From NCBI RefSeq assembly GCF_030813435.1, contig NZ_JAUSUG010000013.1, positions 62,001-126,000 on the forward strand: a stretch of 64,000 nucleotides of DNA. Direction: 5' to 3'. The first letter of the stretch is position 1. Each line of letters opens with the position of its first letter. This stretch comes from Evansella vedderi. Lineage in GTDB: Bacteria; Bacillota; Bacilli; Bacillales; Salisediminibacteriaceae. The position numbers and the translations under genes were made by a program. The notes below the pieces were generated by a model, which made no database searches, had not been told where the DNA came from, and saw only the letters and a program-made list of their open reading frames with translations. Below, piece after piece: positions 17,343 to 26,736 of this stretch.

Positions 17343-17356
17343 TAAAAACGCTTACA
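17343..17356 (+). promoter_or_regulatory. Candidate cre site
   Basis: TAAAAACGCTTACA matches the cre consensus at 13 of 14 positions, about 50 bp before the lipoprotein start. Confidence 0.5.
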
Positions 17357-17407
17357 ACTTTGTTTGCGATTAGAAATAATAAAGTACAAACGAGAGAGGG
17401 GTTATGA

Positions 17408-17959
17408 ATGAAAAAATTTAGCTTTTTTCTTATATATGTATTATTATTCCTTCTTCTCCATGCATGTGGAAGTCAAGAAGTGGAAGATGATCATTCTTTA
17501 AATATAATGTTTATATCTGAAGTCCCTGTAAACTTTCAAGAAAGCTTTGGACCGTATATCGAAGAAATCCTTTCAGATAGTAAGTTGGCATATGAAGATT
17601 TAGACATTAATGTAGAGCTGTTTCCTGTATCCCATGATAAACTGACGATTGAAATCGTTAATAGAGATGTAGATATTTTTATAGTAGATGAGTCTTTACG
17701 GCATATATTACTAGATCCATATGGTTTGCAGTCACTAGATCCTTTATTGGAAAATTTACCAGAGTCCTATCCGTATGAAGAGTTTATAATGAATGATGAG
17801 GAGACAGGAGAGCCTCACCTTTATGCAATTCCGTTAGATAATGACTCAACATTAGTGAGAGATTTAGGGCTTGTTTTGCCATCTTATATGATTGGTGCAA
17901 TAACGAGTGTAAGTTCTCATAGAGACATTGGAATGTATATTTTAAGTGAATTTCAGTGA
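17408..17959 (+). CDS. Lipoprotein of unknown function in the xylan regulon
   Basis: The 183-residue protein has a lipobox LLHAC with Cys20 and a mature part of mixed alpha/beta character. The segment VELFPVSHDKLTIEIVNRDVDIFIVDESL resembles the lobe of a periplasmic binding protein, but it is far shorter than a full solute-binding protein. A xylan-regulon box and a cre site lie upstream, and a YesL-family gene follows after an intervening structured repeat. It may help sense or present sugars at the membrane. I do not recognise a named family. Confidence 0.65.
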   Translation: MKKFSFFLIYVLLFLLLHACGSQEVEDDHSLNIMFISEVPVNFQESFGPYIEEILSDSKLAYEDLDINVELFPVSHDKLTIEIVNRDVDIFIVDESLRHILLDPYGLQSLDPLLENLPESYPYEEFIMNDEETGEPHLYAIPLDNDSTLVRDLGLVLPSYMIGAITSVSSHRDIGMYILSEFQ

Positions 17960-17970
17960 AATGTATTTTA

Positions 17971-18128
17971 AGAGTCTGTTCAAAAAGGGGTGTTTTTTCC
18001 CCGTTTGAACAGACTTGCGGCAATGAGCGGAGTCGCTGATGTACTTTGAAGCTTTCTAGGAGTGGGTTTCTCCTAGAAAGCGTGCAGCGAACGGAGCCAT
18101 TGCAAATACGCTTTTTGAACACGCTCTT
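17971..18128 (+). repeat. 3'-end structured element B1 (arm, proximal complement, nested stem, distal complement)
   Basis: The element starts 11 nt after the lipoprotein stop. The left arm AAGAGTCTGTTCAAAAAG can pair with the proximal TTTGAACAGAC (about 18003-18013) or with the distal CTTTTTGAACACGCTCTT (18111-18128). Between them lies a nested stem with GCAATG/CATTGC outside, CGCTG/CAGCG inside, and a perfect 12-bp GCTTTCTAGGAG/CTCCTAGAAAGC at the tip. Copies are at 33803-33960 (reverse strand), 41833-42006 and 54611-54735. Confidence 0.75.
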
Positions 18129-18164
18129 TAAGTGAAATAGTCTGGTCTGAAAGGGTGATATAGT

Positions 18165-18806
18165 ATGCAGCCAAGTTGGATGTCTAGTTCTTTTTATCGT
18201 ATATGTGAGTGGATTTGGCGAATGTGCTATGTTAATCTGCTTTGGTTAGGAGTTACCTTCCTTGGTTTGGTTATTTTCGGAATCGTACCAGCAACGGTTG
18301 CCATGTTATCCATATTTAGAAAATGGTTAATGGGTGAAACGGACATTCCGATCTATCGTACATTTGTTGATTCTTTAAAAAAGGATTTTATTAAAGTTAA
18401 TATTTTGGCGTTCATTTTTGCAGTAATTGGTTATATTCTTTATTTTAACTATCAATATTTAGGGATAATAGAAGGAATGCAGCATGGGATATTGTCCATT
18501 GGATGGTATTTAGGGATGTTTCTATTTGTTATCACCTTGATGTACGTTTTTCCTATTTATGTTCATTTTGAAATGAGATTATTTCAGTATATAAAAACTG
18601 CTCTTGTAATTGCTTTAGCTAATCCATTAGCTCTCTTTAGTCTATTAGTAAGCTTGGGTTTGGCTCTTTATTTATTCTATCTTGTTCCTGGTTTAATCCC
18701 ATTCTTCGGTTCAAGTATTATCGGGTTTTTAATCATGTGGGCGGCATATATGTCCATTGAACGGATTGATAGGAAAAAAAAGAAGCTTGCTGCGAAAACG
18801 GAATAG
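18165..18806 (+). CDS. YesL-like membrane protein (DUF624)
   Basis: The 213-residue protein has five to six hydrophobic helices and the DUF624 hallmarks: an N-terminal WIWRMCYVNLLWLG followed by GIVPATVAMLSIFRKWLMGE. Genes of this family sit beside YesMN-type two-component systems and oligosaccharide importers in Bacillus. It follows the xylan-regulon lipoprotein and precedes the secreted xylanase. Function is unknown; an accessory role in sugar transport or sensing is the usual guess. Confidence 0.8.
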   Translation: MQPSWMSSSFYRICEWIWRMCYVNLLWLGVTFLGLVIFGIVPATVAMLSIFRKWLMGETDIPIYRTFVDSLKKDFIKVNILAFIFAVIGYILYFNYQYLGIIEGMQHGILSIGWYLGMFLFVITLMYVFPIYVHFEMRLFQYIKTALVIALANPLALFSLLVSLGLALYLFYLVPGLIPFFGSSIIGFLIMWAAYMSIERIDRKKKKLAAKTE

Positions 18807-18828
18807 TAGGAAGAAGATTAATATGTTG

Positions 18829-18862
18829 AAAGTGTCCGTGAAGGGCACTTTTTCTTTTGGAA
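18829..18862 (+). terminator. Terminator after the YesL-like gene
   Basis: AAAGTGTCC (18829-18837) pairs with GGGCACTTT (18843-18851), with one G-T pair, followed by TTCTTTT. Confidence 0.65.
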
Positions 18863-19016
18863 AAAAGTAAAGATATATGTAAATAAAAAAAGAAAAATAT
18901 TCAAATTTAATCTAATAATGTAATTTATTGTTGGTTATTTTTTGAAAAAAAGAACGTAAAAACATAATTTCTTTATTTTTTTAGACGAAATATATAGAAT
19001 TTAGGGTTATGGAAAT

Positions 19017-19030
19017 TGGAAGCGCTTTAT
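19017..19030 (+). promoter_or_regulatory. Candidate cre site of the secreted xylanase
   Basis: TGGAAGCGCTTTAT matches the cre consensus at 12 of 14 positions and lies about 50 bp before the start codon. Confidence 0.45.
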
Positions 19031-19081
19031 ATAGTTGAAATTGTAATATTCAGAACTACATAAATTAAAGGAGGTAATTTA

Positions 19082-22000
19082 ATGGGAAAAAAGCGTTTAA
19101 AATTTTATTTGATCCAGTTTTTAGTAGTTTTATTAGTTTTCCCACCAGGTTTGGTTACTGTGGCTGCAGAAACAGGAGACCAAACAAACACGGTCTATCA
19201 CGAAAATTTTGAAAACGGTTTAGGTGTTGCTACACAAGCAGGTGGCGCACAATTACAAGAAGTTTCTGATAAACAATTTGAAGGCAATGATAACGGATAC
19301 GCTGTCTATGTAAGTAATCGATCAAACAACTGGGACGGCGTTGATGTCAGCTTTAGCAGCGTTGGCATGGAAGACGGCAAAACATATACAATTACAGTCA
19401 CTGGATATGTTGATGAAGATGTAACAGTTCCTGAAGGTGCAGAAGCCTATCTTCAAATTCCATCAGGAAATTATCCTTTATTGGCGAACGAAGATTTTGT
19501 AGCAGGACAAGCTTTTACTTTAACGGGGCAGTATACCGTTAATGAAAGCACGGATTCAGCATTCCGTATTCAGTCAAGCCCGGCGGGGGCATCGGTTCCT
19601 TTCTACGTAGGAGATATCCTGATTAAAGAGGAAGTAACGACTGAACCAGAAACAGATCAAGAAGAGCAAGAAGTATACCACGAAAATTTTGAAAACGGTT
19701 TAGGTGTTGCTACACAAGCAGGTGGTGCACAATTACAAGAAGTTTCTGATAAGCAGTTTGAAGGCAATGATAACGGGCACGCGGTCTATGTAAGCAATCG
19801 AGCAAACAACTGGGACGGCGTTGATGTGAGCTTTAACAGCGTCGGCATGGAAGACGGCAAAACGTATACAATTACAGTCATTGGATATGTTGATGAAAAT
19901 GTGACTGTACCTGAAGGCGCAGAAGCATATCTTCAAATTCCATCAGGAAGTTATCCTTTATTGGCTAACGTAGATTTTGTAGCAGGCCAAGCTTTTACTT
20001 TAACAGGTGAATATACTGTTAATGCAAGTACAGATTCAGCATTCCGTATTCAGTCAAGCTCAGAAGGAGCGACGGTTCCATTTTACATTGGAGATATCCG
20101 TATCACCGGCGGTACTACTTCAGGGGGCGGTGACGAGGAAGAGCCAGCAGAACCAAGACCACCTGCAAAAGAATTCACAAAAATTGACTTTGAAGATGGT
20201 ACAACAGGAGGCTTCGAACCTCGAGGCACTACGGAGGTACTTACTGTTACAGATGAAGCTAACCGTACTGAGGGAGGCTCTAAAGCATTAAAAGTCGAAG
20301 GGCGTACCCAAAACTGGAATGGTCCATCACTTCGGGTGGAGGAGTATATTGACTTAGGTCATGAATATCATATTTCTGTTTGGGTGAAGTTGATTTCACC
20401 ATCAAGTTCACAGCTTCAGTTATCCACTCAAGTTGGAAGTGGTAATAACGCGAGTTACAATAACATTCAGGGGAGAACTGTCAGCGCTGGTGACGGATGG
20501 GTTCAGCTTGAAGGAACTTTCCGTTATAACAGTGTAGGTGGTGAACATGTAACCATTTATGTTGAAAGCTCAAATAATGCTACTGCATCTTTCTATATTG
20601 ACGATATAACTTTCGCACCAACTGGTACAGGGACAGTTGATATACAGAGAGATTTAACTCCAATTAAAGAGGTGTATGAGGATTACTTCATGATTGGAAA
20701 TGCAGTTTCATTTTCAGAATTTGAAGGTCTCAGATTTGACCTTCTCGAGATGCATCATAATCTTGTTACAGCAGAGAATGCAATGAAACCTGGCTCTGTT
20801 TATAATGGTACAGAATTTGATTTTACTGCTCAAAATGATCTTGTAAATAGAGCATTAGAAGCAGGATTTGATGTTCATGGCCACGTACTGGTCTGGCATC
20901 AGCAATCACCGTCTTGGTTGTGGCAAAACGAAGATGGAACTCCTCTTAGCCGTGAAGAAGCAATTGAAAATATGTATCGACATATAGAAGCTAATATTCT
21001 TAATTATGGAGACAACGTAATTTCTTGGGATGTTGTCAACGAAGCGATCACGGTCAATAACAACCATAGGGACGATCTATCAAATTGGAGAAACCATTTA
21101 CGACAATCTGGCTGGTTACGTGCAATTGGCGATGATTTTGTAGAATTAGCTTTCCGAAAAGCAAGGGAAGTTATTAACGAACATGATCTGGATATAGTGC
21201 TTTACTATAATGATTACAACGATCATTTCCAAGATAAAGCAACAGTTATGTATTATATGATTAAAGAGCTAAACGAAACTTATTATGCTGAAAATGGGGA
21301 AATTCTTATTGATGGTATAGGAATGCAAGGTCACTATCATTTACACGAGAATAACACCGCGGAGAGAGTAAGACAATCATTAGAGAGATTTCTTACACTA
21401 GATGGGGTAGAAATTGGTATAACCGAGCTTGATATTACTGCAGGATCAGGCGGTGTTCTTACAGAAAGAGAAGCGAAGGAGCAAGCTTACTTATTCGCTC
21501 AGTTGTTTAAGTTATACAAAGAACACCACGACCGCATCTCCCGTGTAACATTCTGGGGTTTAGATGATGGAACGAGCTGGAGATCTGATCGAAACCCGTT
21601 AGTATTTGATAGGAATTTGCAAGCAAAAGAGGCTTACTACGCGATCATCGATCCAGAGGGATACATTGAGAACTTCCAATATGTAGACGAAGATGATACA
21701 ACTAGACAAGGAACAGCTGTCTTTGGAACTCCAGTTATTGATGGTACCATCGACGAAGTTTGGAAAGACGCTCCGAAACTACCTATTACTCGTTATCAGT
21801 CGGCTTGGGAAGGTGCAACGGGCGAAGGAAGAGTTCTATGGGATTATGAAAACTTGTATGTCTTGATTGAAGTTAGCGACTCTGATCTTGATAAATCAGC
21901 TAATGAAGCTCATGAACAAGATTCCGTAGAAGTATTTTTAGACCAGCTTAATTCTAAAGAAACAACCTATGGAGTTGGACATGGCCAATATCGAGTTAAC

Positions 22001-22618
22001 TTTGCTAACGAGAGTAGCTTCAATCCAGGAAGCATTGCAGAAGGTTTTGAATCTGCTACTCATATAGACCCAGCAGGTAATGGGTACAGAGTTGAAATAA
22101 AGATTCCATTTACGGAGATAACTCCAGAAGACAACACTGTGATCGGGTTTGACCTGCAAATCAATGATGCTAGAAATGGATCTCGTCAAAGTGTTGCAGC
22201 TTGGAATGATACATCAGGTGTTGGTTGGCAAGATCCATCTGTATTCGGCGTACTAACGCTTGTTAAATCTCTAGATGATCAACCTGAGCCACAGGAACCT
22301 ACGGAACCAGGAGATGAAACACCTGGAGACGGGGAAACACCTGGAGACGGGGAAACACCTGGAGATGGAGAAACACCTAGAGATGAAGAAACTCCAGGAA
22401 AAGGTGAAAACAATAAAGGTCAACAAAAAGCCGGTGAAAAAGCTTCAGATAAAGGGAAAGAAACTGCTGCAGAAAAAGCAGGAGATAAAGGTAATGCCGG
22501 TGATAAACTTCCAAATACAGCGACTAATAATTATACACTAATGCTGATAGGTACATTATTGGTATTGTTAGGGGCTATAGCTTTTATTGTAATGAAAAGA
22601 AAAAGATTATTAAATTAA
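19082..22618 (+). CDS. Multimodular cell-wall-anchored GH10 endo-xylanase
   Basis: The 1178-residue protein starts with a signal peptide (about 1-30). Two nearly identical CBM22/CBM4_9-like modules follow (about 38-190 and 198-345), then a third divergent module (about 360-515) and a GH10 catalytic domain (about 522-860). The putative acid/base is Glu654 in SWDVVNEAI and the nucleophile Glu782 in GITELDITA. A CBM9-like module covers about 878-1062. The tail has repeated PGDGET units, a Lys/Glu-rich stretch, a sortase signal LPNTA near 1143, a membrane helix and a KRKR end. It should cut xylan at the cell surface. The next genes encode the sensor pair and importer for its products. The mature protein is very acidic, fitting an alkaliphile or halotolerant host. 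Confidence 0.92.
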   Translation: MGKKRLKFYLIQFLVVLLVFPPGLVTVAAETGDQTNTVYHENFENGLGVATQAGGAQLQEVSDKQFEGNDNGYAVYVSNRSNNWDGVDVSFSSVGMEDGKTYTITVTGYVDEDVTVPEGAEAYLQIPSGNYPLLANEDFVAGQAFTLTGQYTVNESTDSAFRIQSSPAGASVPFYVGDILIKEEVTTEPETDQEEQEVYHENFENGLGVATQAGGAQLQEVSDKQFEGNDNGHAVYVSNRANNWDGVDVSFNSVGMEDGKTYTITVIGYVDENVTVPEGAEAYLQIPSGSYPLLANVDFVAGQAFTLTGEYTVNASTDSAFRIQSSSEGATVPFYIGDIRITGGTTSGGGDEEEPAEPRPPAKEFTKIDFEDGTTGGFEPRGTTEVLTVTDEANRTEGGSKALKVEGRTQNWNGPSLRVEEYIDLGHEYHISVWVKLISPSSSQLQLSTQVGSGNNASYNNIQGRTVSAGDGWVQLEGTFRYNSVGGEHVTIYVESSNNATASFYIDDITFAPTGTGTVDIQRDLTPIKEVYEDYFMIGNAVSFSEFEGLRFDLLEMHHNLVTAENAMKPGSVYNGTEFDFTAQNDLVNRALEAGFDVHGHVLVWHQQSPSWLWQNEDGTPLSREEAIENMYRHIEANILNYGDNVISWDVVNEAITVNNNHRDDLSNWRNHLRQSGWLRAIGDDFVELAFRKAREVINEHDLDIVLYYNDYNDHFQDKATVMYYMIKELNETYYAENGEILIDGIGMQGHYHLHENNTAERVRQSLERFLTLDGVEIGITELDITAGSGGVLTEREAKEQAYLFAQLFKLYKEHHDRISRVTFWGLDDGTSWRSDRNPLVFDRNLQAKEAYYAIIDPEGYIENFQYVDEDDTTRQGTAVFGTPVIDGTIDEVWKDAPKLPITRYQSAWEGATGEGRVLWDYENLYVLIEVSDSDLDKSANEAHEQDSVEVFLDQLNSKETTYGVGHGQYRVNFANESSFNPGSIAEGFESATHIDPAGNGYRVEIKIPFTEITPEDNTVIGFDLQINDARNGSRQSVAAWNDTSGVGWQDPSVFGVLTLVKSLDDQPEPQEPTEPGDETPGDGETPGDGETPGDGETPRDEETPGKGENNKGQQKAGEKASDKGKETAAEKAGDKGNAGDKLPNTATNNYTLMLIGTLLVLLGAIAFIVMKRKRLLN
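19197..20100 (+). repeat. Intragenic tandem duplication of a carbohydrate-binding module
   Basis: The module starting near 19197 recurs 480 bp later near 19677. Long stretches are identical at the DNA level, for example AACTGGGACGGCGTTGATGT at about 19328 and 19808. This suggests a recent duplication or ongoing gene conversion. Confidence 0.85.
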
Positions 22619-22619
22619 A

Positions 22620-22941
22620 GGCTATTTTAGCATACTTTATTGCTTTTTTAGAAAGCTTGGAAAAGTGGAAGGCGGCGACTCCAGCGACGAGCGTTTACTT
22701 CACGAGTAAGCTTCGAGTTGTCTCGACGGAAACGCTACGAAGCAATGCTAGTAGAGGAAGAGACAGGACTAAAGGCTGAAGACCCCGGAGGGCGGGTTTC
22801 CCGAGGGAGGCTGAAGTGTTGCCCGCGGAGAACCAGGACGGTGACATTACGCCGTTGCCCACAGGACGTGGGCTGCCTTTAGGCGTAATTGGTCCGCCTG
22901 TAGCGTATCCAAGCCAATTATATTCTTAGAAAGCAACAAAT
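22620..22941 (+). repeat. Modular GC-rich repeat (GCTTGG-ended subtype, near full length)
   Basis: It runs from GGCTATTTTAGCA and TTTATTGCTTTTTTAGAAAG (22635-22654) to CCAAGCC and AAAGCAACAAA, so the ends are imperfect inverted repeats. It contains GGCGGCGACTCCAGCGACGA, the GAAGACCCCGGAG module and the hairpin 22846-22889 (ATTACGCC/GGCGTAAT outside, GCCCAC/GTGGGC inside). It starts directly after the xylanase stop. Confidence 0.8.
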
Positions 22942-22995
22942 TCTCTTCATGCGACGAGTAATCTTGTAGAAAAGAGCCAAATTAAATAAAAGACA

Positions 22996-23038
22996 CAAAA
23001 GGGAGCCTCATTTGTATGAGGCCCCTTTTGACACTTTT
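22996..23038 (+). terminator. Terminator after the xylanase and repeat
   Basis: CAAAAGGGAGCCTCA (22996-23010) pairs with TGAGGCCCCTTTTG (23017-23030) almost perfectly. Confidence 0.7.
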
Positions 23039-23045
23039 TGTTATA

Positions 23046-23073
23046 TGAAAACGTTTACTGTTTGTTGTATAAT
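23046..23073 (+). promoter_or_regulatory. cre site and -10 of the first two-component operon
   Basis: TGAAAACGTTTACT at 23046-23059 is a perfect match to the cre consensus and overlaps the expected -35 of a promoter whose -10 is TATAAT at 23068-23073. The sensor-regulator pair therefore appears to be under carbon catabolite control itself. Confidence 0.7.
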
Positions 23074-23133
23074 AAAATAATATTTCATAATAATTAAATT
23101 GCCCCAAAATACATCAATTGAAGGAGTGATATG

Positions 23134-24708
23134 ATGTATAAAGTTGTTTTAGTAGATGATGAAATATATGTACGTCAAGGTTTAGCCAGCTTAATTGAGT
23201 GGGAGAAGTGCGGCTACGAAATTGTTGCTGAAGCAGATAATGGAGAAGATGCTTTTCAAATTATAAAAGATACTAATCCAGATGTAGTTATTACAGATAT
23301 ACGGATGCCTGTAGTAGATGGGTTAAGCTTAATACAAAATGTAAAAGAAAAATTCAATTCTAATATAAAGTTCATCATTATAAGTGGCTACAATGATTTT
23401 TCGTATGCTCAAAAAGCAGTAAGGTATGGTGTATTTGATTTTGTATTAAAACCAATTGATCAGGATGAACTAGAATCTACTTTATTAAAACTTGCTGAAA
23501 AGCTTCAAACAGAAAAAGTGGAACGTTCTAAAAAAGGAAAATTATTGCTTGATCAAATTTTTGCTCAGTCACTGGATGGGAATGACAATGAGATAAGAGA
23601 GTGGGCAACATCTCTGAACTTAGATGAAAGTGAGTACTTTTATTATTTATTAATAGAAATTAATAACCTATTGCCTAATGAACCGATAAACAGTGATGAA
23701 AATATTAAAAGTATCAAACCGACTATAAAAGAAACTGTTGTTAATATGGGTAAAAGTACAAAGCGGATAGCCTTGTATGAACAACAAGACAATGCTGTAG
23801 GTATTTTAATAACATCGGAGCACTTACAAAACTTTAATGGAAACATAGAAGCTTTTGCAGATAGACTTAAAAATGGAGTGAAAAAGAAAATAGACAAGCC
23901 AATAACTGTTTATGCAGGGGCTAAAGTCACTGACTTATTATCTTTAAAAAAATCATACGATACAGCAAACAGCATAAGGAATTATAAATATATTAACGAT
24001 AAAACAAATGTAATTATCTATGATCAAGTAGAAAAGATTCCTGTAGCATATAGTGAAATTAACGAAAAATTATATTTGTCTTTAATGGAACAAATCGAGG
24101 AAAACAATACCAAAGAAATTGAAAAAGTTGTGGAGCAAATTTTTACAGAATTTAAAACAAGAAATTTTGCACCTGGGGCAATTCGAACATCGATAAATCG
24201 CTGTGTTCACGGGGTCATTCAAACGGTTAATAGTATGGATGGAGATGAAAAGAAAATTATATCTATTGGTGCGATGACACAATGGGAAAAATATAATCTC
24301 ACTTTAAAGGAATTGAAAAAAGTATTTACCACATTTGTCATTGAAGGTGCTGTTATTATACAAGAGTTGCGCAAGGTAAATATGAAAGGGGATATTTATA
24401 AAGTTAAGTCATATGTTGAGAATAACTATCATCAAAATATAAGCTTAAAAAGTATCGCTAGTAAATTTTTCATGAACCCAGTTTATATGGGGCAGCTTTT
24501 TAAAAAGACTTTCGGAATTTATTTTAAAGAGTACTTATTATCGCTTAGGATAGATGAGGCAAAAAAACTGCTGAGGCAAACAGATTTACGTGTCTATGAA
24601 GTGGCAGAAAAAGTAGGGTTCGGTAGTACAGACTATTTTGTCACACAGTTTGAAAAAATAAATAAAATGACCCCTACAGAATACAGAAATCAATTGCTAA
24701 AAAAATAA
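23134..24708 (+). CDS. YesN-type response regulator with AraC output domain
   Basis: Residues 1-120 form a receiver domain with DDE near residues 8-10, the phospho-acceptor Asp55 in VVITDIRMP and FVLKPID. A long middle region of about 270 residues is typical of the YesN type. The C-terminal AraC HTH pair (ISLKSIASKFFMNPVYMGQL; VAEKVGFGSTDYFVTQFEK) binds DNA. I prefer ATG 23134 over the adjacent ATG 23131 because it is seven bases from AAGGAG. It forms an operon with the kinase downstream and probably activates the xylan uptake genes. Confidence 0.9.
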   Translation: MYKVVLVDDEIYVRQGLASLIEWEKCGYEIVAEADNGEDAFQIIKDTNPDVVITDIRMPVVDGLSLIQNVKEKFNSNIKFIIISGYNDFSYAQKAVRYGVFDFVLKPIDQDELESTLLKLAEKLQTEKVERSKKGKLLLDQIFAQSLDGNDNEIREWATSLNLDESEYFYYLLIEINNLLPNEPINSDENIKSIKPTIKETVVNMGKSTKRIALYEQQDNAVGILITSEHLQNFNGNIEAFADRLKNGVKKKIDKPITVYAGAKVTDLLSLKKSYDTANSIRNYKYINDKTNVIIYDQVEKIPVAYSEINEKLYLSLMEQIEENNTKEIEKVVEQIFTEFKTRNFAPGAIRTSINRCVHGVIQTVNSMDGDEKKIISIGAMTQWEKYNLTLKELKKVFTTFVIEGAVIIQELRKVNMKGDIYKVKSYVENNYHQNISLKSIASKFFMNPVYMGQLFKKTFGIYFKEYLLSLRIDEAKKLLRQTDLRVYEVAEKVGFGSTDYFVTQFEKINKMTPTEYRNQLLKK

Positions 24709-24730
24709 TTAGATTAGGAATAAAAGATCA

Positions 24731-26485
24731 ATGCTAATTTCAAAATATAGCTTTAATAATCTCAAATTAAGAAATAAATTACTGATATTATATATCTTTT
24801 GTGTATTTCTCCCTATCGTTTTAACGAATATTATCTTTTATAATGTGACGACAAATAATATTAAAAATCAAAAGATGCATGATATTGAGCTAGTACTAGA
24901 TCAAATAACGAACGAGTTTATCCATGTAGTAGACCAAGCGGTAGCCATGTCTACAGGGATTTATACAGATAGTAGATTGTATGACTTTTTCGAAGAGGAA
25001 TACGAGTCAACATTACAATATGTCGAAGCATATGATTATAATTTTAGAGAATTTCATAGATACAGTCCTTTATATTACTCCATTCAATCCATTTATTTTT
25101 ACACAGATAACCCAGGAGTACTCTATGCTGGTGGAATCCGTCCATTAAACAACGTTGTTAAGGAAGAGGAGTGGTACAAAAAATTAAATGGGTCCACCAA
25201 CCCTATAGTTATAAGGACGAATCCTTTTATTAACAGCGATTTATTTAGTGTTATAAGGAAATTGGATTTCTTTAAAGATAAAAATCGTTACGAAAAAATT
25301 GTACGAATAGATATTAACCCCCTATCAATAAGACAGTTATTCCATAACATGTCTTTTCAAGGAGAAGTTTATTTGTTAAACGGTGAAGGTTACATTGAAT
25401 ATACTACCGATAATAGTTTGTATTGGATGAAGGATTATATTAACTTTGAATCAGTAAATATAGATGATGATTTGATCATTCTAGATGAAAAACGTTTAAA
25501 TAATAATTATTTTGAAGGATGGAAGGTCGTAGGGACTATATCAGAAAAAGAAATTTTAAAGGAACTTTATAATTCTAGAAGATTTATTATTATGTTAGTA
25601 TGTATAAACTTTATACTGCCTACGTTAATTATTATTTTTATTTCAAGGTCTATTCATACTCGCATATTAAGAGTGTTAAAGCATATGAAGCGTATGAAGA
25701 AGCAAAAGTTTGACACGATACAATTTGCGGGAGATAAGGATGAAATTGGTGAGTTGACAGATGAATTTAATAAAATGTCCCATACAATAAATAAATTAAT
25801 TAACGAAGTATATGTGGCAAATATTCAAAAGAAAGACTTAGAATTAAAGGAAAAACAGGCACAGCTGAGTGCATTGCAAAGTCAGATCAATCCACATTTT
25901 TTATTTAATGCCCTTGAAACAATACGCATGCGCAGTGTAATAAAAGGGGAAAAAGAAACAGCAAAAATTATCCAAAATATGGCTAAAATTTTTAGGAATT
26001 CCCTTACTTGGGGGAAGGATTGGGTAACCGTTCGAGAAGAATTGAAATTAATTACTTGTTTTCTAGAAATACAAAAATATCGTTTCGGTGACAAATTAGA
26101 ATACACCCTAGACATTGATGAAGAAGCGTACGATTGTATTATACCTAATATGGTATTTTTACCATTTGTTGAAAATGCGAGTATACACGGTATCGAATCA
26201 TTAAAAGAAAAAGGGAAACTTCATATAGCTATACATGTGAAAAGAGGGGAAGTAGTTTTTACTATAGAGGATAATGGAGCGGGGATGTCAGAAGAGAAAT
26301 TGACGAACTTAATAGAAAGTTTAAAGAATGAAGAAAGTATGGGGGAAAGTGTCGGTATTAAAAATGTTTATTATCGTCTAAAACTCTATTACAAAAATGA
26401 TTATGACTTTACTATTAATAGTTATCCTGGAAAGGGTACTACAGTACAAATAAAGCTGCCAGTTGCTAAACAAGGTAAATGCTAA
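24731..26485 (+). CDS. YesM-type sensor histidine kinase
   Basis: The 584-residue membrane kinase has a helix at about 17-37, a large extracellular dCache-like sensing region to about 285, a second helix at about 285-310, a HAMP segment, and a His_kinase domain with His389 in QINPHFLFNALE. The ATP-binding part has VENASIHG and DNGAGM. The ribosome binding site is weak (AGGA), consistent with coupling to the upstream regulator. The likely signal is an extracellular xylo-oligosaccharide or its binding protein, inferred from location. Confidence 0.9.
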   Translation: MLISKYSFNNLKLRNKLLILYIFCVFLPIVLTNIIFYNVTTNNIKNQKMHDIELVLDQITNEFIHVVDQAVAMSTGIYTDSRLYDFFEEEYESTLQYVEAYDYNFREFHRYSPLYYSIQSIYFYTDNPGVLYAGGIRPLNNVVKEEEWYKKLNGSTNPIVIRTNPFINSDLFSVIRKLDFFKDKNRYEKIVRIDINPLSIRQLFHNMSFQGEVYLLNGEGYIEYTTDNSLYWMKDYINFESVNIDDDLIILDEKRLNNNYFEGWKVVGTISEKEILKELYNSRRFIIMLVCINFILPTLIIIFISRSIHTRILRVLKHMKRMKKQKFDTIQFAGDKDEIGELTDEFNKMSHTINKLINEVYVANIQKKDLELKEKQAQLSALQSQINPHFLFNALETIRMRSVIKGEKETAKIIQNMAKIFRNSLTWGKDWVTVREELKLITCFLEIQKYRFGDKLEYTLDIDEEAYDCIIPNMVFLPFVENASIHGIESLKEKGKLHIAIHVKRGEVVFTIEDNGAGMSEEKLTNLIESLKNEESMGESVGIKNVYYRLKLYYKNDYDFTINSYPGKGTTVQIKLPVAKQGKC

Positions 26486-26490
26486 CAAAA

Positions 26491-26540
26491 AAGGGTGTGT
26501 ATAAAGGGAGTGTTAAACCTTTAGTCACACCCTTGATATA
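26491..26540 (+). terminator. Terminator of the two-component operon
   Basis: AAGGGTGTG (26491-26499) and CACACCCTT (26526-26534) are complementary and followed by a T-containing tail. Confidence 0.6.
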
Positions 26541-26625
26541 TTTTATTAATGTATCTTAAATTTCTGTTATTTCATAATAATTTTTTTCTGTTTATTTTAA
26601 AAATTAAATACAACTATATTTTTCA

Positions 26626-26691
26626 CAGTGAAAACTATAGTTTAGTGGGTCATCTAAAACTATTGATAGAGATATAATGAAAGTGCTTTCA
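26626..26691 (+). promoter_or_regulatory. Promoter region of the LplABC-type operon: box 2, -10 and cre
   Basis: Xylan-regulon box CAGTGAAAACTATAGTTTA occupies 26626-26644. A -10 TATAAT is at 26673-26678, with no good -35 at the expected place, which suits an activator-dependent promoter with the box just upstream. The cre-like palindrome TGAAAGTGCTTTCA at 26678-26691 matches the consensus at 13 of 14 positions and overlaps the -10 and start region. Confidence 0.7.
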
Positions 26692-26736
26692 TAAATAGAA
26701 GGCGAAATAAATAAACAAAACGAGAGGGGACGTCAA

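Noticed and set aside
17784-18122. Minus-strand open frame over the lipoprotein end and element B1
   Set aside because: It is antisense to a real gene and ends in a hairpin-rich repeat. No protein family is recognised.
22316-22380. Short direct repeats that could suggest a CRISPR or VNTR locus
   Set aside because: They encode the in-frame PGDGET linker of the xylanase and have no spacers of CRISPR type.
22275-22541. Second-frame open reading over the xylanase tail
   Set aside because: It is a by-product of the repetitive PGDGET-coding DNA inside a certain gene.
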